57,461 bases of DNA, taken from Amycolatopsis tucumanensis. Lineage in GTDB: Bacteria; Actinomycetota; Actinomycetes; Mycobacteriales; Pseudonocardiaceae. The stretch lies in assembly GCF_021654135.1 (NCBI RefSeq), contig NZ_JAKGSD010000049.1, positions 5,946 through 63,406 of the forward strand, read 5' to 3'. The translations under genes and the position numbers were made by a program. Of this stretch, positions 34,472-42,337 are shown piece by piece (positions within the stretch are counted from its first letter, which is position 1; every line of letters begins with the position of its first letter). The notes beneath the pieces are model-generated. The model made no database searches. It had not been told where the DNA came from and was given only the letters and a program-made list of their open reading frames with translations.

Positions 34472-35265
34472 CGCGGGGCTCCTCGTCTTGTGAGGTGGGC
34501 GCTCCAGGCGGCGCCGGTGGTGATCAGTGCTGTGCCGAGCAGGAGGAGGGCGTTGCCGCTCGGGGTGGCGAACAGGATGTGCGTCGGGTGGGCTCCCATG
34601 CCCTCGCCGAGCAGCAGGCCGAACACGGGCAGGGCGGCGAGGACCGTCGCGCTCGCGCGGGGGCCGGACATTGCTGCCTCCGACTGGTTGGTGAACCGCA
34701 GCTCGGCCGTGATGTCCTGGCGGACCGCGTCGAGCAGATCGGCCAGTGGGAGGCCGTGGCGTTGACTCAGCGACCACGCCCGCACCAAGCGTCGCCGCGC
34801 TGCCGACAGTGGTTCGGCCGTGGTGACCGTCGCCAACGTTTCGGCGAGGTTCCCGCCAAGGCGGGCAGCGCCGGCCACCGCGTCGAGGATCTCGGCGACC
34901 GGGCCAGGTGCATCAGCTGCGGCGGACTCGGCGGCCAGGGCGGGCGTGGCGCCGGCCCGGAGGTCCACCACCATCGCGTGCAGCGCCTCGGCCATCGCCC
35001 GGCGCATCGCGAAACCGGACTTCGACCGGCGGCGCGCGTGCCACTGGCGCCAGCCGGCCAAGCAGAGCAATGCCCCTGCCGCCCACACCATCGGCGGCAC
35101 GACGAACAGCAACGGCACCAACCCGAACGCGAACGCCTTCCGCGGCTTCGGCAATCCGCGGCGTCCCGGAGACGGCGCAAGTACTCCCAGGCGCGCCGCC
35201 GAGCCCCGCACCGGAGGCCAGCACAAGGCGGCCGCGGCCGCGCAGGCCAGCGAGTGGGTCAGCAC
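34468..35265 (-). CDS. type II secretion F family protein (TadB-like)
   Basis: A 265-residue membrane platform protein. Three or four hydrophobic segments (FGLVPLLFVVPPMVWAAGAL, SATVLAALPVFGLLLGEG, GNALLLLGTALITTGAAW) flank a cytosolic GspF-like domain (AEALHAMVVDLRAGATPALA; LVRAWSLSQRHGLPLADLL). The GTG at 35265 overlaps the tadA stop by 7 bp. Its C terminus LTRRGAPR resembles the HKGEAPR ends of the downstream repeat ORFs, which supports the view that those arose by duplication of this junction. Confidence 0.9.
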   Translation of the reverse strand: MLTHSLACAAAAALCWPPVRGSAARLGVLAPSPGRRGLPKPRKAFAFGLVPLLFVVPPMVWAAGALLCLAGWRQWHARRRSKSGFAMRRAMAEALHAMVVDLRAGATPALAAESAAADAPGPVAEILDAVAGAARLGGNLAETLATVTTAEPLSAARRRLVRAWSLSQRHGLPLADLLDAVRQDITAELRFTNQSEAAMSGPRASATVLAALPVFGLLLGEGMGAHPTHILFATPSGNALLLLGTALITTGAAWSAHLTRRGAPR

Positions 35266-36422
35266 GGCCGGCCTCCCCTGGGCAGCAACGCGGTGAACAA
35301 CACCCGCCGCTTGGTCCATCCACCGTCCTGCCACACCGGAAGCACCCGGACGTCCCCGTTGTCGCTCCGGCTCAGCACGCCGACCTCCGCCAGTTCCCGC
35401 TGCCCCGACGACGACCGGCGCATGTGGAGGACGACCTGCACGGCGGCCGCGAGCTGGCTGTGCAATGCCGAGCGGGACAGACCACCCAGCGCGGCAAGCG
35501 CTTCCAGCCGGGCAGGCACCTCCGCCGTCGAATTCGCGTGCAACGTTCCAGCGCTGCCGTCATGACCGGTGTTCAACGCATTGAGCAGCTCGCACACCTC
35601 CTGGCCACGCACCTCGCCGACGACGAGCCGGTCGGGTCGCATCCGCAGCGCTTGGCGCACCAGGTCCCGGAGGCCGACCTCGCCCGCGCCCTCGACGTTG
35701 GGCGGCCGGGCGGTCAGCCGCACGAACTGCGGGTGCGCGGGCTGGAGTTCGGCGGCGTCCTCGACGCACACGATCCGCTCGGCCGGGGACACCGCACCGA
35801 GCATCGCGGCGAGCAGGGTGCTCTTGCCCGCGCCGGTGCCACCGGTGACGAGGAAGGCCAGCCGGGCGGCGACCACCGACTCGACCAGCTCCGCGCCTTC
35901 GGCCCCGAACGTGCCCAGCTCGCGCAACGCGGCGAGGTCGTGCACGGCGGGACGGAGGATCCGCAACGAGATGCAGGTGCCGTCGGCGGCGATCGGCGGC
36001 AGCACGGCGTGCAGCCGGACGCGGCCGTGCGGCCCGAGCCCCGGCAGCCAGCCGTCGACATAGGGCTGGGCGTCGTCGAGCCGCCGTCCGGCCGCCAACG
36101 CGAGCCGCTGGGCGAGACGGCGCACTCCCTCCTCGCCCGAGAAGTGGGCCTCGGCGCGGCGCAACCCGTCGGCCCCGTCCACCCACACGTCGTCGGGCCC
36201 GGTGACCAGCACGTCGGTGACGCCGGGCAGGGCGAGCAACGGTTCCAGCGGACCGGCGCCGGCCAGCTCCTGCCGGATCAGCCGCAGCGCGTCGAGCGCC
36301 TCCGTGTGCCCGACCGGACGCCCGGCTTCGGCGCGGACCGCGTCCGCCACCGTCGCCGGGTCCGTCCCGGCCCCGGCGCCGGCCAGCCGGTGGCGGACCC
36401 GCTCGACCAGTTCGTTGTTCAT
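35259..36422 (-). CDS. TadA/CpaF-type secretion ATPase
   Basis: A 387-residue GspE-family ATPase powering Flp-type pilus assembly or secretion. Walker A is GGTGAGKST (194-202). The Asp box/Walker B region is RIVCVEDAAELQPAHPQFV and RPDRLVVGEVRGQEVCELLN, and the His box is TLHANSTAEVPARLEALA. The N-terminal domain (LEPLLALPGVTDVLVTGPDD) is normal. ATG 36422 overlaps the ssd stop (ATGA). Position equals Rv3659c. Confidence 0.95.
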   Translation of the reverse strand: MNNELVERVRHRLAGAGAGTDPATVADAVRAEAGRPVGHTEALDALRLIRQELAGAGPLEPLLALPGVTDVLVTGPDDVWVDGADGLRRAEAHFSGEEGVRRLAQRLALAAGRRLDDAQPYVDGWLPGLGPHGRVRLHAVLPPIAADGTCISLRILRPAVHDLAALRELGTFGAEGAELVESVVAARLAFLVTGGTGAGKSTLLAAMLGAVSPAERIVCVEDAAELQPAHPQFVRLTARPPNVEGAGEVGLRDLVRQALRMRPDRLVVGEVRGQEVCELLNALNTGHDGSAGTLHANSTAEVPARLEALAALGGLSRSALHSQLAAAVQVVLHMRRSSSGQRELAEVGVLSRSDNGDVRVLPVWQDGGWTKRRVLFTALLPRGGRPC

Positions 36423-37492
36423 GCCGCCAGCACCTGCTTCGACTGCGACTGCTCCAGGATGAGGCGCGCGGTCTCCATCAGCGCGCCGCGCGGCCGCGGG
36501 AGGAAGTTGCCGCGCTCGATCTCCCGGTCCAGTTGGCGTTCGACGGCCATCGACGTCAGCAGTGGCAGCCCGATCGCGCCGGCCGCGACGCTCGGCTCGA
36601 GGTCGCCCGGCGCGGGCCCGCGGACGACGAGCCGGACCCGGCCTGCCGGGTCACCCAGCTGCTTGACCACCCGGCGGGCGGCCAGGCAGGCGCGCATCTC
36701 GGCCGGGATCACCACGATCACCAGGTCGGCGCGGGCGACGACGGCGAGGCCGGGCCCGTCGAGGTGGCGCGGCAGATCGCACACCACCGTGCGGCCCGCC
36801 CGGCGCCCGGCCTCGATCACCGCCGCGACGCCCTGCCCCGTCGGCCCGTCGCCGTTGCGGTGGCAGGACAGGAACGGCAACCGCAAGCCGCGGTACCGGA
36901 ACTCGGGCAGCGATTCCAGCAGCGCCGGCATCGACAACCGGCCGGCGCCGGGCCGCAGCTCGGGCCAGCGGAGACCCTCCGTGTTCTCGGCTCCCAGCAA
37001 CGCGTCGATCCCGCCGGACAACGAATCGCAGTCCACGAGCAGCCCGCCCGGATCGGTGCGGCACGCGACCAGCGCGGTGGCCGCCGCCAGGACGGACGCC
37101 CCGGCTCCGCCGCGGCCGCCCAGCACGCCGATGATCCGCCCGCCCGGCAGTCCCGGCCCGTCGACGACGTCGGCGAGCGCCGACGCCAGCGCCGACTCGT
37201 CCTCCGGCAGCGACACGACTCCTTCGACGCCGGCGCGGAAAGCCCTCCGCCACGTACGGGAATCCGGCGCGCCCTTGGTGATCAGCAGGATGCCGGGGCG
37301 CCGCGGCAGCTCCACTTCACCGTCGACGGCCTGCTCGTCGACCAGCACCAGCGGCGCGTCCGGCCACCGCGGCCGGGCGGCGAGCAGATCGGGCGCGCGT
37401 TGCGTCTCGCAGCCCACAGCCGCGGCGACCCGCAGGATTTCGTCGAGCATGACCTCGTCGTGGGCGATGACGAGCGGACGAGCGTGTTCCAT
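36419..37492 (-). CDS. ssd: septum-site-determining-like protein Ssd (CpaE/MinD family)
   Basis: A 357-residue protein with an N-terminal receiver-like half and a C-terminal ParA/MinD-like half. The usual deviant Walker A KGGxGKT is replaced by GGRGGAGASVLAAATALVA, with no Lys at the catalytic position, as is usual for this actinobacterial family. VVCDLPRHLDGPGLAVVARA is the Walker B/switch region. In M. tuberculosis the orthologue (Rv3660c) alters septation; in CpaE it localises pili. It is the first gene of the tad operon, ATG at 37492. Confidence 0.9.
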   Translation of the reverse strand: MEHARPLVIAHDEVMLDEILRVAAAVGCETQRAPDLLAARPRWPDAPLVLVDEQAVDGEVELPRRPGILLITKGAPDSRTWRRAFRAGVEGVVSLPEDESALASALADVVDGPGLPGGRIIGVLGGRGGAGASVLAAATALVACRTDPGGLLVDCDSLSGGIDALLGAENTEGLRWPELRPGAGRLSMPALLESLPEFRYRGLRLPFLSCHRNGDGPTGQGVAAVIEAGRRAGRTVVCDLPRHLDGPGLAVVARADLVIVVIPAEMRACLAARRVVKQLGDPAGRVRLVVRGPAPGDLEPSVAAGAIGLPLLTSMAVERQLDREIERGNFLPRPRGALMETARLILEQSQSKQVLAA

Positions 37493-37673
37493 GACGGCCC
37501 CCAGCGGTGATCGGTGTTTGACCTGACTCCACCGTCGTGCTCGCGCCGTGCCGCGACAAGGAGCTCCGGCGGGACCTGTGGACAACTGGGGTCTTGTGGA
37601 CAACTCGCGACCGGGGCGGGTCCGCAGAGCGGGATCGTCGGTGCGCTGTGGCAGGATCCGCGCCCGCGCGCGA

Positions 37674-37769
37674 AGAAAAGGGGCGACCCCCGCCAGGGGG
37701 GAGGGGCGGGGGTCGCCGAGGGTTCAGCCCCGGGGGGTTGGACTGAACCGCCGGTGGGAACACCGGATG
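37674..37769 (-). ncRNA. 6C RNA (B11/scr5239 family)
   Basis: Minus-strand RNA of about 96 nt with two adjacent stem-loops whose loops each hold a run of six C: GGTTCAG/CTGAACC enclosing CCCCCC, and GGCGACCCCCGCC with its complement enclosing CTCCCCCC. The second stem runs into CCCCTTTTCTT, a terminator-like tail. A short 5' hairpin CCGGTG-TTCC-CACCGG precedes them. TACAGT (37781-37776) is a good -10 box. Position between ssd and the HAD phosphatase equals that of B11 between Rv3660c and Rv3661. 6C RNAs are GC-rich regulators in Actinobacteria. Confidence 0.92.
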
Positions 37770-37925
37770 CGGTCCACTGTAACTCCGCCGAGCGGCCCGC
37801 AACGCCGCTCGCGACACCCACAATTCGGTAACGGCACCGGCAATCGATTTCCCCCGCGGGCAACCAATTTCCGACCGGGCGACACCGTTCGTGGTCACCT
37901 CACCGCCCCGCCGACGATCTACTCC

Positions 37926-37931
37926 TATCCT
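37926..37931 (+). promoter_or_regulatory. -10 box for a leaderless HAD phosphatase mRNA
   Basis: TATCCT ends 6 bp before the GTG start and no Shine-Dalgarno is present, which is the arrangement of leaderless actinobacterial transcripts. Confidence 0.55.
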
Positions 37932-37937
37932 GAAGCG

Positions 37938-38780
37938 GTGGCAGAACCTCCCAGCTCGCCGCCGGGCGACCGGCGCGCCGCGACCGGAACCGGCGTCGCG
38001 GCCTTCTTCGACCTGGACAAGACGATCATCGCCTCCTCCAGCGCGCTGGCGTTCAGCAAGCCGCTGCTGCGCGAGGGGCTGATCAGCAAGCGGGCGGCGC
38101 TGAAGAGCGCGTACGCGCAGTTCGTCTTCTCCCTCTCCGGCGCGGACGCCGACCGGACCGAGCGGATGCGCGCCGAGATCTCCGCGTTGTGCACGGGCTG
38201 GGACGTCGCCCAGGTGCGGGCGATCGTCAACGAGACGTTGCACGACATCGTCGACCCGCTGGTGTACTCCGAGGCCGCCGAGCTGATCGCGTGGCACAAG
38301 GCGGAGGGCCACGACGTGATCGTGCTGTCGGCGGCGGGCGACGAGGTGGTGACGCCGATCGCGGCGATGCTCGGCGCGACGGGCAGCGTCGCGACGAAAA
38401 TGGCCGTCGTGGACGGTCGCTATTCCGGGGAAATCGCTTTCTACTGCTACGGCGAGCAGAAAGCGGTGGCGGCGAAACAATTGGCCGCGGAGAACGGTTA
38501 CGACCTGGCCGAGTGTTACGCCTATTCCGATTCCAGCACCGACGTCCCGCTGCTGGAGACGGTCGGGAAGCCGCACGCCGTGAACCCGGACCGCCTGCTC
38601 CGCCGGACCGCGCTCGACCGCGGCTGGCCGGTGCTCGAGTTCACCAAACCGGTCTCGCTGCGGAGCCGGTTCCCGGCGCCGTCGACGGCGACGCTGGCCG
38701 TCGGACTCGGTCTCGGCGCGGTCGCCGCGGCGGGGGTGACCTGGTACGGGCTGACGCGCAAACGCCGTGGGGGAGCGTAG
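37938..38780 (+). CDS. HAD-IB family phosphatase with C-terminal membrane anchor
   Basis: A 280-residue SerB-like HAD hydrolase. The nucleophile motif AAFFDLDKTIIASSSALAF has the DxD replaced by DLD, as in the family; motif II is VIVLSAAGDE; motif III/IV is AYSDSSTDVPLLETVGKPHA. The last 30 residues form a hydrophobic helix with a basic end (TLAVGLGLGAVAAAGVTWYG, then RKRRGG), tethering the enzyme to the membrane. The likely substrate is a phospho-small molecule or phospholipid; it is not assignable. Position equals Rv3661. The GTG start looks leaderless. Confidence 0.92.
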   Translation: MAEPPSSPPGDRRAATGTGVAAFFDLDKTIIASSSALAFSKPLLREGLISKRAALKSAYAQFVFSLSGADADRTERMRAEISALCTGWDVAQVRAIVNETLHDIVDPLVYSEAAELIAWHKAEGHDVIVLSAAGDEVVTPIAAMLGATGSVATKMAVVDGRYSGEIAFYCYGEQKAVAAKQLAAENGYDLAECYAYSDSSTDVPLLETVGKPHAVNPDRLLRRTALDRGWPVLEFTKPVSLRSRFPAPSTATLAVGLGLGAVAAAGVTWYGLTRKRRGGA

Positions 38781-38848
38781 AAGTCTAGTCGCTGAGGGTG
38801 CCCGCCTCACCGGATCGAGCGTCTGTACCGGTGCACCCGTCCGACCCC

Positions 38849-38877
38849 TTGAAGTGACGGCGGTCACTGGGTACAAA
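38849..38877 (+). promoter_or_regulatory. strong sigma-A-type promoter of the Ms1-like RNA
   Basis: A -35 TTGAAG (38849-38854) and -10 TACAAA (38872-38877) are separated by exactly 17 bp, the best housekeeping promoter I see in the window. It does not precede a coding gene but a structured, terminator-ended stretch. Confidence 0.75.
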
Positions 38878-38883
38878 GTGAAG

Positions 38884-39127
38884 TGCGGACGTTGTTCGGC
38901 CCAGGGCGAGACGAAGATGAGTCTCGTTCCTCCCCGAGAACCTCCGTGCGCGGACTCCAGGCACCCACGCGCAGCGCGCCGCGGGAGGCTTGTCGTCGAG
39001 GGACTGCGTACCGGGACGCCGGACGCCGAGTCCCCGTAGGTACGACACGAGTTGCAGCTTGGTCACCTGAGCAGTCCGCGCGGGCGGGCGCCGCCCGGCA
39101 CATCGCCGGCGGCGCCCGCGCATTTTT
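38884..39127 (+). ncRNA. structured RNA at the Ms1/MTS2823 (6S-like) locus
   Basis: About 244 nt from the predicted transcription start to the T-run of a strong terminator, with no convincing ORF. Internal hairpins are seen, for example CGAGAC-GAAGATGA-GTCTCG (38907-38926). It follows the HAD phosphatase gene directly, as MTS2823/Ms1 follows Rv3661 in mycobacteria; Streptomyces 6S RNA also lies in the ssd-acs neighbourhood. Ms1 binds core RNA polymerase in stationary phase. Identity is by position, promoter strength and size; I cannot verify the secondary structure. Confidence 0.65.
39078..39127 (+). terminator. intrinsic terminator of the Ms1-like RNA
   Basis: A long GC hairpin (GGGCGCCGCCCGGC pairing with GCCGGCGGCGCCC, with a small bulge) is followed by CATTTTTA. 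It lies 157 bp before the next gene. Confidence 0.88.
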
Positions 39128-39283
39128 ATGTCCAAGGGATTAGCCCGCGAGAGTGACAGAACCTGAAAGACACTTTCGGACTCCTCCGAAAGTAAGGCGG
39201 TCGTTGACCTCGTCCCGAGCGACTGAGTAGCTTCCCCCAATGCCGGCTCGTCCGCCGGCGATCATCACAGGGGAGGGTTCGCG

Positions 39284-41065
39284 ATGCGCCGGAGGAGTCA
39301 TGTGCTTGCCGCGATCGTCGTGGGGGTTCTCGGCGTGAGCGCGGTCGGCGCGTCCTCCGCCGCAACGGGCCGCCAGGACGGCTGGGCCGAGCAGACGCTG
39401 CGGAAGATGTCGCTCGAGGAGAAGGTCGGCCAGCTCTTCGTCGCCGACGTCTGGGGCAAGTCCGCCGGCCAGGCCGACGAGGGCAACCGGAAGAAGTACG
39501 GGGTGGACACGGCCGCGGAGGTCGTCCAGCGCTACCACCCGGGCGGTGTCATCTACTTCAACAACTCCGGCACCGACAACGTGGACGACCCGGCGCAGGT
39601 CGCGCGCTTCTCGAACGGGCTGCAGCAGGCCGCGCTGTCGTCGGGCGCGAAGGTGCCGCTGATCGTCTCGACCGACCAGGAGGGCGGCCGGGTCACGCGC
39701 ATCGCCGCGCCCGCGACGGAGTTCCCGTCCAGCATGGCCATCGGGGCGGGCCGCAGCGCCGCGGACGCGCGGACGCTCGCCACGGTGAACGGCCACGAGC
39801 TGCGGGCCATGGGCATCAACCAGGACTTCGCGCCCGACGCGGACGTCAACTCCAACCCGCTCAACCCGGTCATCGGCTCGCGGTCGTTCTCCGCCGATCC
39901 GGCGCTGGCCGGCGAGCTGGTCGCCGCGGAGGTCGACGGCTACCAGAACTCGGGGCCGGCGACGGAGACGGTGTCCGCGGCGGCCAAACACTTCCCCGGT
40001 CACGGCGACGCGGCCACCGACAGCCACACCGGGCTGCCGGTCATCAACCGCACGGAGGAACAGTGGCGGCAGATCGACTTGCCGCCGTTCCGGGCGGCGA
40101 TCGACGCGGGCGCCGACGTGATCATGTCCGCGCACATCACCGTGCCCAGCCTGGACCCGTCGGGTGAGCCCGCGACGCTGTCGAAGCCGATCATGACCGG
40201 CATCCTCCGGGACGAGCTGCGCTACGACGGGGTGGTCGCGACCGACTCGCTGCAGATGGCCGGCGTGCGCGAGCTGCACACCGACGCGGAGATCCCGGTG
40301 CTGGCACTGGAAGCCGGGGTCGACCAGATGCTGATGCCGCCGGACCTGGGGCTGGCCATCAACAGCGTGCTGGACGCGGTCAAGAGCGGCAGGCTGACCG
40401 AGGAGCGGATCGACCAGAGCGTGCTGCGGATCCTGAAGCTCAAGGACAAGCGCGGCATCGTGGCGAGCCCGCTGGTCAACCCGCGGGCGGTGAAGCAGGT
40501 CGTCGGCAGCCCGGCCAACCGGGAGAAGATCCAGGCCATCACCGACCGCACCACCACCGTGCTCCGCAACGACGCCGGCCTGCTCCCCCGCCGCGAGCCG
40601 GGCAAGGTCCTGGTGACCGGCTGGAACAACCCGAACTACCCCGGCTACCCGGCGGAGCCGGTCCGGGCACTGGCCGAACGGCTCGGCGGCACGGCCGTCT
40701 CGACCGGCGCCAAGCCGACCGCCGCGAAGATCGCCGAAGCGGTGGCGGCCGCCGGCGAAGCGGACACCGTCGTCGTGCTGACCAACGGGCTGCGCACTGA
40801 CACCGCTCAGGGTGATCTTGTGCGTGAACTGCTCGCGACCGGGAAACCGGTCGTCGCAGTGAGCGTCCAGGAACCGTACGACCCGGGCTACGCCGACGTA
40901 CCGACCTGGGTGGCGACGTACGACTGGCGGGATGTGACGATGGCTTCGCTGGCCAAGGTGCTGACGGGCGAGATTTCGCCACAGGGCAAGCTGCCCGTCG
41001 ACATCCCGGCCGGCGACGACGCCGGGCAGATCCGGTATCCCTTCGGCACAGGACTGACATGGTGA
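39284..41065 (+). CDS. secreted GH3 beta-N-acetylhexosaminidase (NagZ-like)
   Basis: A 593-residue exported enzyme removing terminal GlcNAc from peptidoglycan fragments. The signal peptide is residues 1-28 (LAAIVVGVLGVSAVGASSAA). NagZ signatures are KHFPGHG at 235-241, the Asp/His dyad DSHTG at 246-250, and the nucleophile Asp321 in VATDSLQMAG. A C-terminal domain (about 430-593) is present, as in Bacillus NagZ, which is longer than the E. coli cytosolic form. The ATG has GGGAGGG upstream. Its stop overlaps namZ by 7 bp, which points to a salvage operon. Confidence 0.94.
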   Translation: MRRRSHVLAAIVVGVLGVSAVGASSAATGRQDGWAEQTLRKMSLEEKVGQLFVADVWGKSAGQADEGNRKKYGVDTAAEVVQRYHPGGVIYFNNSGTDNVDDPAQVARFSNGLQQAALSSGAKVPLIVSTDQEGGRVTRIAAPATEFPSSMAIGAGRSAADARTLATVNGHELRAMGINQDFAPDADVNSNPLNPVIGSRSFSADPALAGELVAAEVDGYQNSGPATETVSAAAKHFPGHGDAATDSHTGLPVINRTEEQWRQIDLPPFRAAIDAGADVIMSAHITVPSLDPSGEPATLSKPIMTGILRDELRYDGVVATDSLQMAGVRELHTDAEIPVLALEAGVDQMLMPPDLGLAINSVLDAVKSGRLTEERIDQSVLRILKLKDKRGIVASPLVNPRAVKQVVGSPANREKIQAITDRTTTVLRNDAGLLPRREPGKVLVTGWNNPNYPGYPAEPVRALAERLGGTAVSTGAKPTAAKIAEAVAAAGEADTVVVLTNGLRTDTAQGDLVRELLATGKPVVAVSVQEPYDPGYADVPTWVATYDWRDVTMASLAKVLTGEISPQGKLPVDIPAGDDAGQIRYPFGTGLTW

Positions 41066-42330
41066 GCTTCAACCGGCGCGGGTTCCTGGTCACCGGCGCC
41101 CTCGCGACACCCCTCTTGACCGGCGGCTCCGCGCTGGCGGAACCGGCACGCGTGTTGCCGGCCGCGTCGCGGGGGCCGGTCGTGACCGGAGCCGACATCC
41201 TCGCCCGGCAGGGCTGGCGCTCGCTCGCCGGCCGCAAGGTGGGCGTGCTGTCGAACCCGACGGGCGTGCTGGAGAACGGCGACCACATCGTCGACTCGAT
41301 GATCGCCGCCGGTGTCCGGCCGGTCGCCGCCTTCGGGCCGGAGCACGGTTTCCGGGGCAGCGCGCAGGCTGGTGGTTCGGAGGGCGACTACACGGACCCG
41401 CGCACCGGCATCGCGGTGTACGACGCGTACGGCGCGGACGCCGCGAAGCTGGCCGGGATGTTCACCAAGGCAGGCGTGGACACGGTGGTGTTCGACATCG
41501 CCGATGTCGGCGCCCGCTTCTACACCTACATCTGGTCGATGTACACGGCGATGGTCGCGGCGGGCCGCACGGGCGCGGCCTTCGTCGTGCTGGACCGGCC
41601 CAACCCCATCGGCGGCAAGGCGTACGGCCCGATGCTGCGCCCGGAGTTCGCCTCCGGGGTCGGGCTCAAGCCGATCGTGCAGCAGCACGGCATGACCGTC
41701 GGCGAGCTGGCGAAGTACTTCGCCGCGGAGCTGCTGCCTGCCGAGGGGGTGCGGCTGGCGGACCTGCAGGTGGTGCAGACCGAGGGGTGGCGCCGGGACA
41801 TCTTCTTCGCCGGCACCGGGCTGACCTGGACGCCACCGAGCCCGAACATGCCGACCGCGGACACCGCGCTGGTCTACCCCGGCACGGGCATGTTCGAGGG
41901 CACGGTGTTCTCCGAGGGACGCGGCACGACGCGGCCCTTCGAGATCATCGGCGCCCCCGGCATCGACTGGCGCTGGCGGGACGAGCTGACCGCGCTGGGG
42001 CTCGCGGGCGTGCGGTTCCGGGAGACCTACTTCGTCCCGACGTTCGGCAAGTTCGTCAACCAGACCTGCGGCGGGGTGCAGCTCACGGTCACCGACCCGG
42101 CCTCGTTCGACGCCATCCGCACGGCGGTGGCCATGCTGGTCACGGCCAAGAAGCTGCACCCGGACCTCTTCGCCTGGCGCGCGGACAACGGCATCGACAA
42201 GCTCACCGGCTCGGACCGGTTGCGCACGATGGTCGACCGCGGGGCGGGGGTGGACGAGATCGTCGGGTCCTGGCAGGCGGAGCTCGACGAGTTCACCGCC
42301 CGCCGTCGGCCGCATCTGCTCTACTGGTGA
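41059..42330 (+). CDS. namZ: exo-beta-N-acetylmuramidase NamZ (DUF1343, GH171)
   Basis: A 423-residue enzyme that releases terminal MurNAc from peptidoglycan chains after NagZ removes GlcNAc. The N-terminal FNRRGFLVTGALATPLLTGG is a twin-arginine-type signal (RRGFLV). Family signatures: VGVLSNPTGV, FGPEHGFRGSAQAG, VFDIADVGARFYTYIWSM, LDRPNPIGG and SEGRGTTRPFEIIGAP. The length is normal for the family. It starts 7 bp inside nagZ and ends 7 bp before the next gene. Confidence 0.95.
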   Translation: MVSFNRRGFLVTGALATPLLTGGSALAEPARVLPAASRGPVVTGADILARQGWRSLAGRKVGVLSNPTGVLENGDHIVDSMIAAGVRPVAAFGPEHGFRGSAQAGGSEGDYTDPRTGIAVYDAYGADAAKLAGMFTKAGVDTVVFDIADVGARFYTYIWSMYTAMVAAGRTGAAFVVLDRPNPIGGKAYGPMLRPEFASGVGLKPIVQQHGMTVGELAKYFAAELLPAEGVRLADLQVVQTEGWRRDIFFAGTGLTWTPPSPNMPTADTALVYPGTGMFEGTVFSEGRGTTRPFEIIGAPGIDWRWRDELTALGLAGVRFRETYFVPTFGKFVNQTCGGVQLTVTDPASFDAIRTAVAMLVTAKKLHPDLFAWRADNGIDKLTGSDRLRTMVDRGAGVDEIVGSWQAELDEFTARRRPHLLYW

Positions 42331-42337
42331 GGCCGGC

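Larger units (their letters stand above)
33861..34480 (-). repeat. about 140-bp tandem repeats spanning the tadB-tadC junction
   Basis: Copies of GGCGTGCTCATCGCGGGGCT recur at 33861, 34001, 34141 and 34282 (periods 140, 140, 141), with a diverged copy at 34461 at the end of tadB and a diverged remnant at the tadC start (about 33680). On the coding strand each unit carries AAAGGAG, the stop/start overlap ATGA or TGATG, and MSTPA codons. It looks like tandem duplication of the tadB-end/tadC-start junction. A 27-bp direct repeat (start 34395 and 34422) lies in the first unit. Confidence 0.93.

Noticed and set aside
33861..34480. CRISPR array
   Set aside because: The repeats are contiguous 140-bp tandem units without unique spacers; no cas genes are present.
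38767..39240. Open frames of 80-150 codons on both strands over the Ms1-like RNA
   Set aside because: No family resemblance, no ribosome site, and codon positions do not show the strong GC3 bias of true genes here; a promoter and terminator frame an RNA instead.
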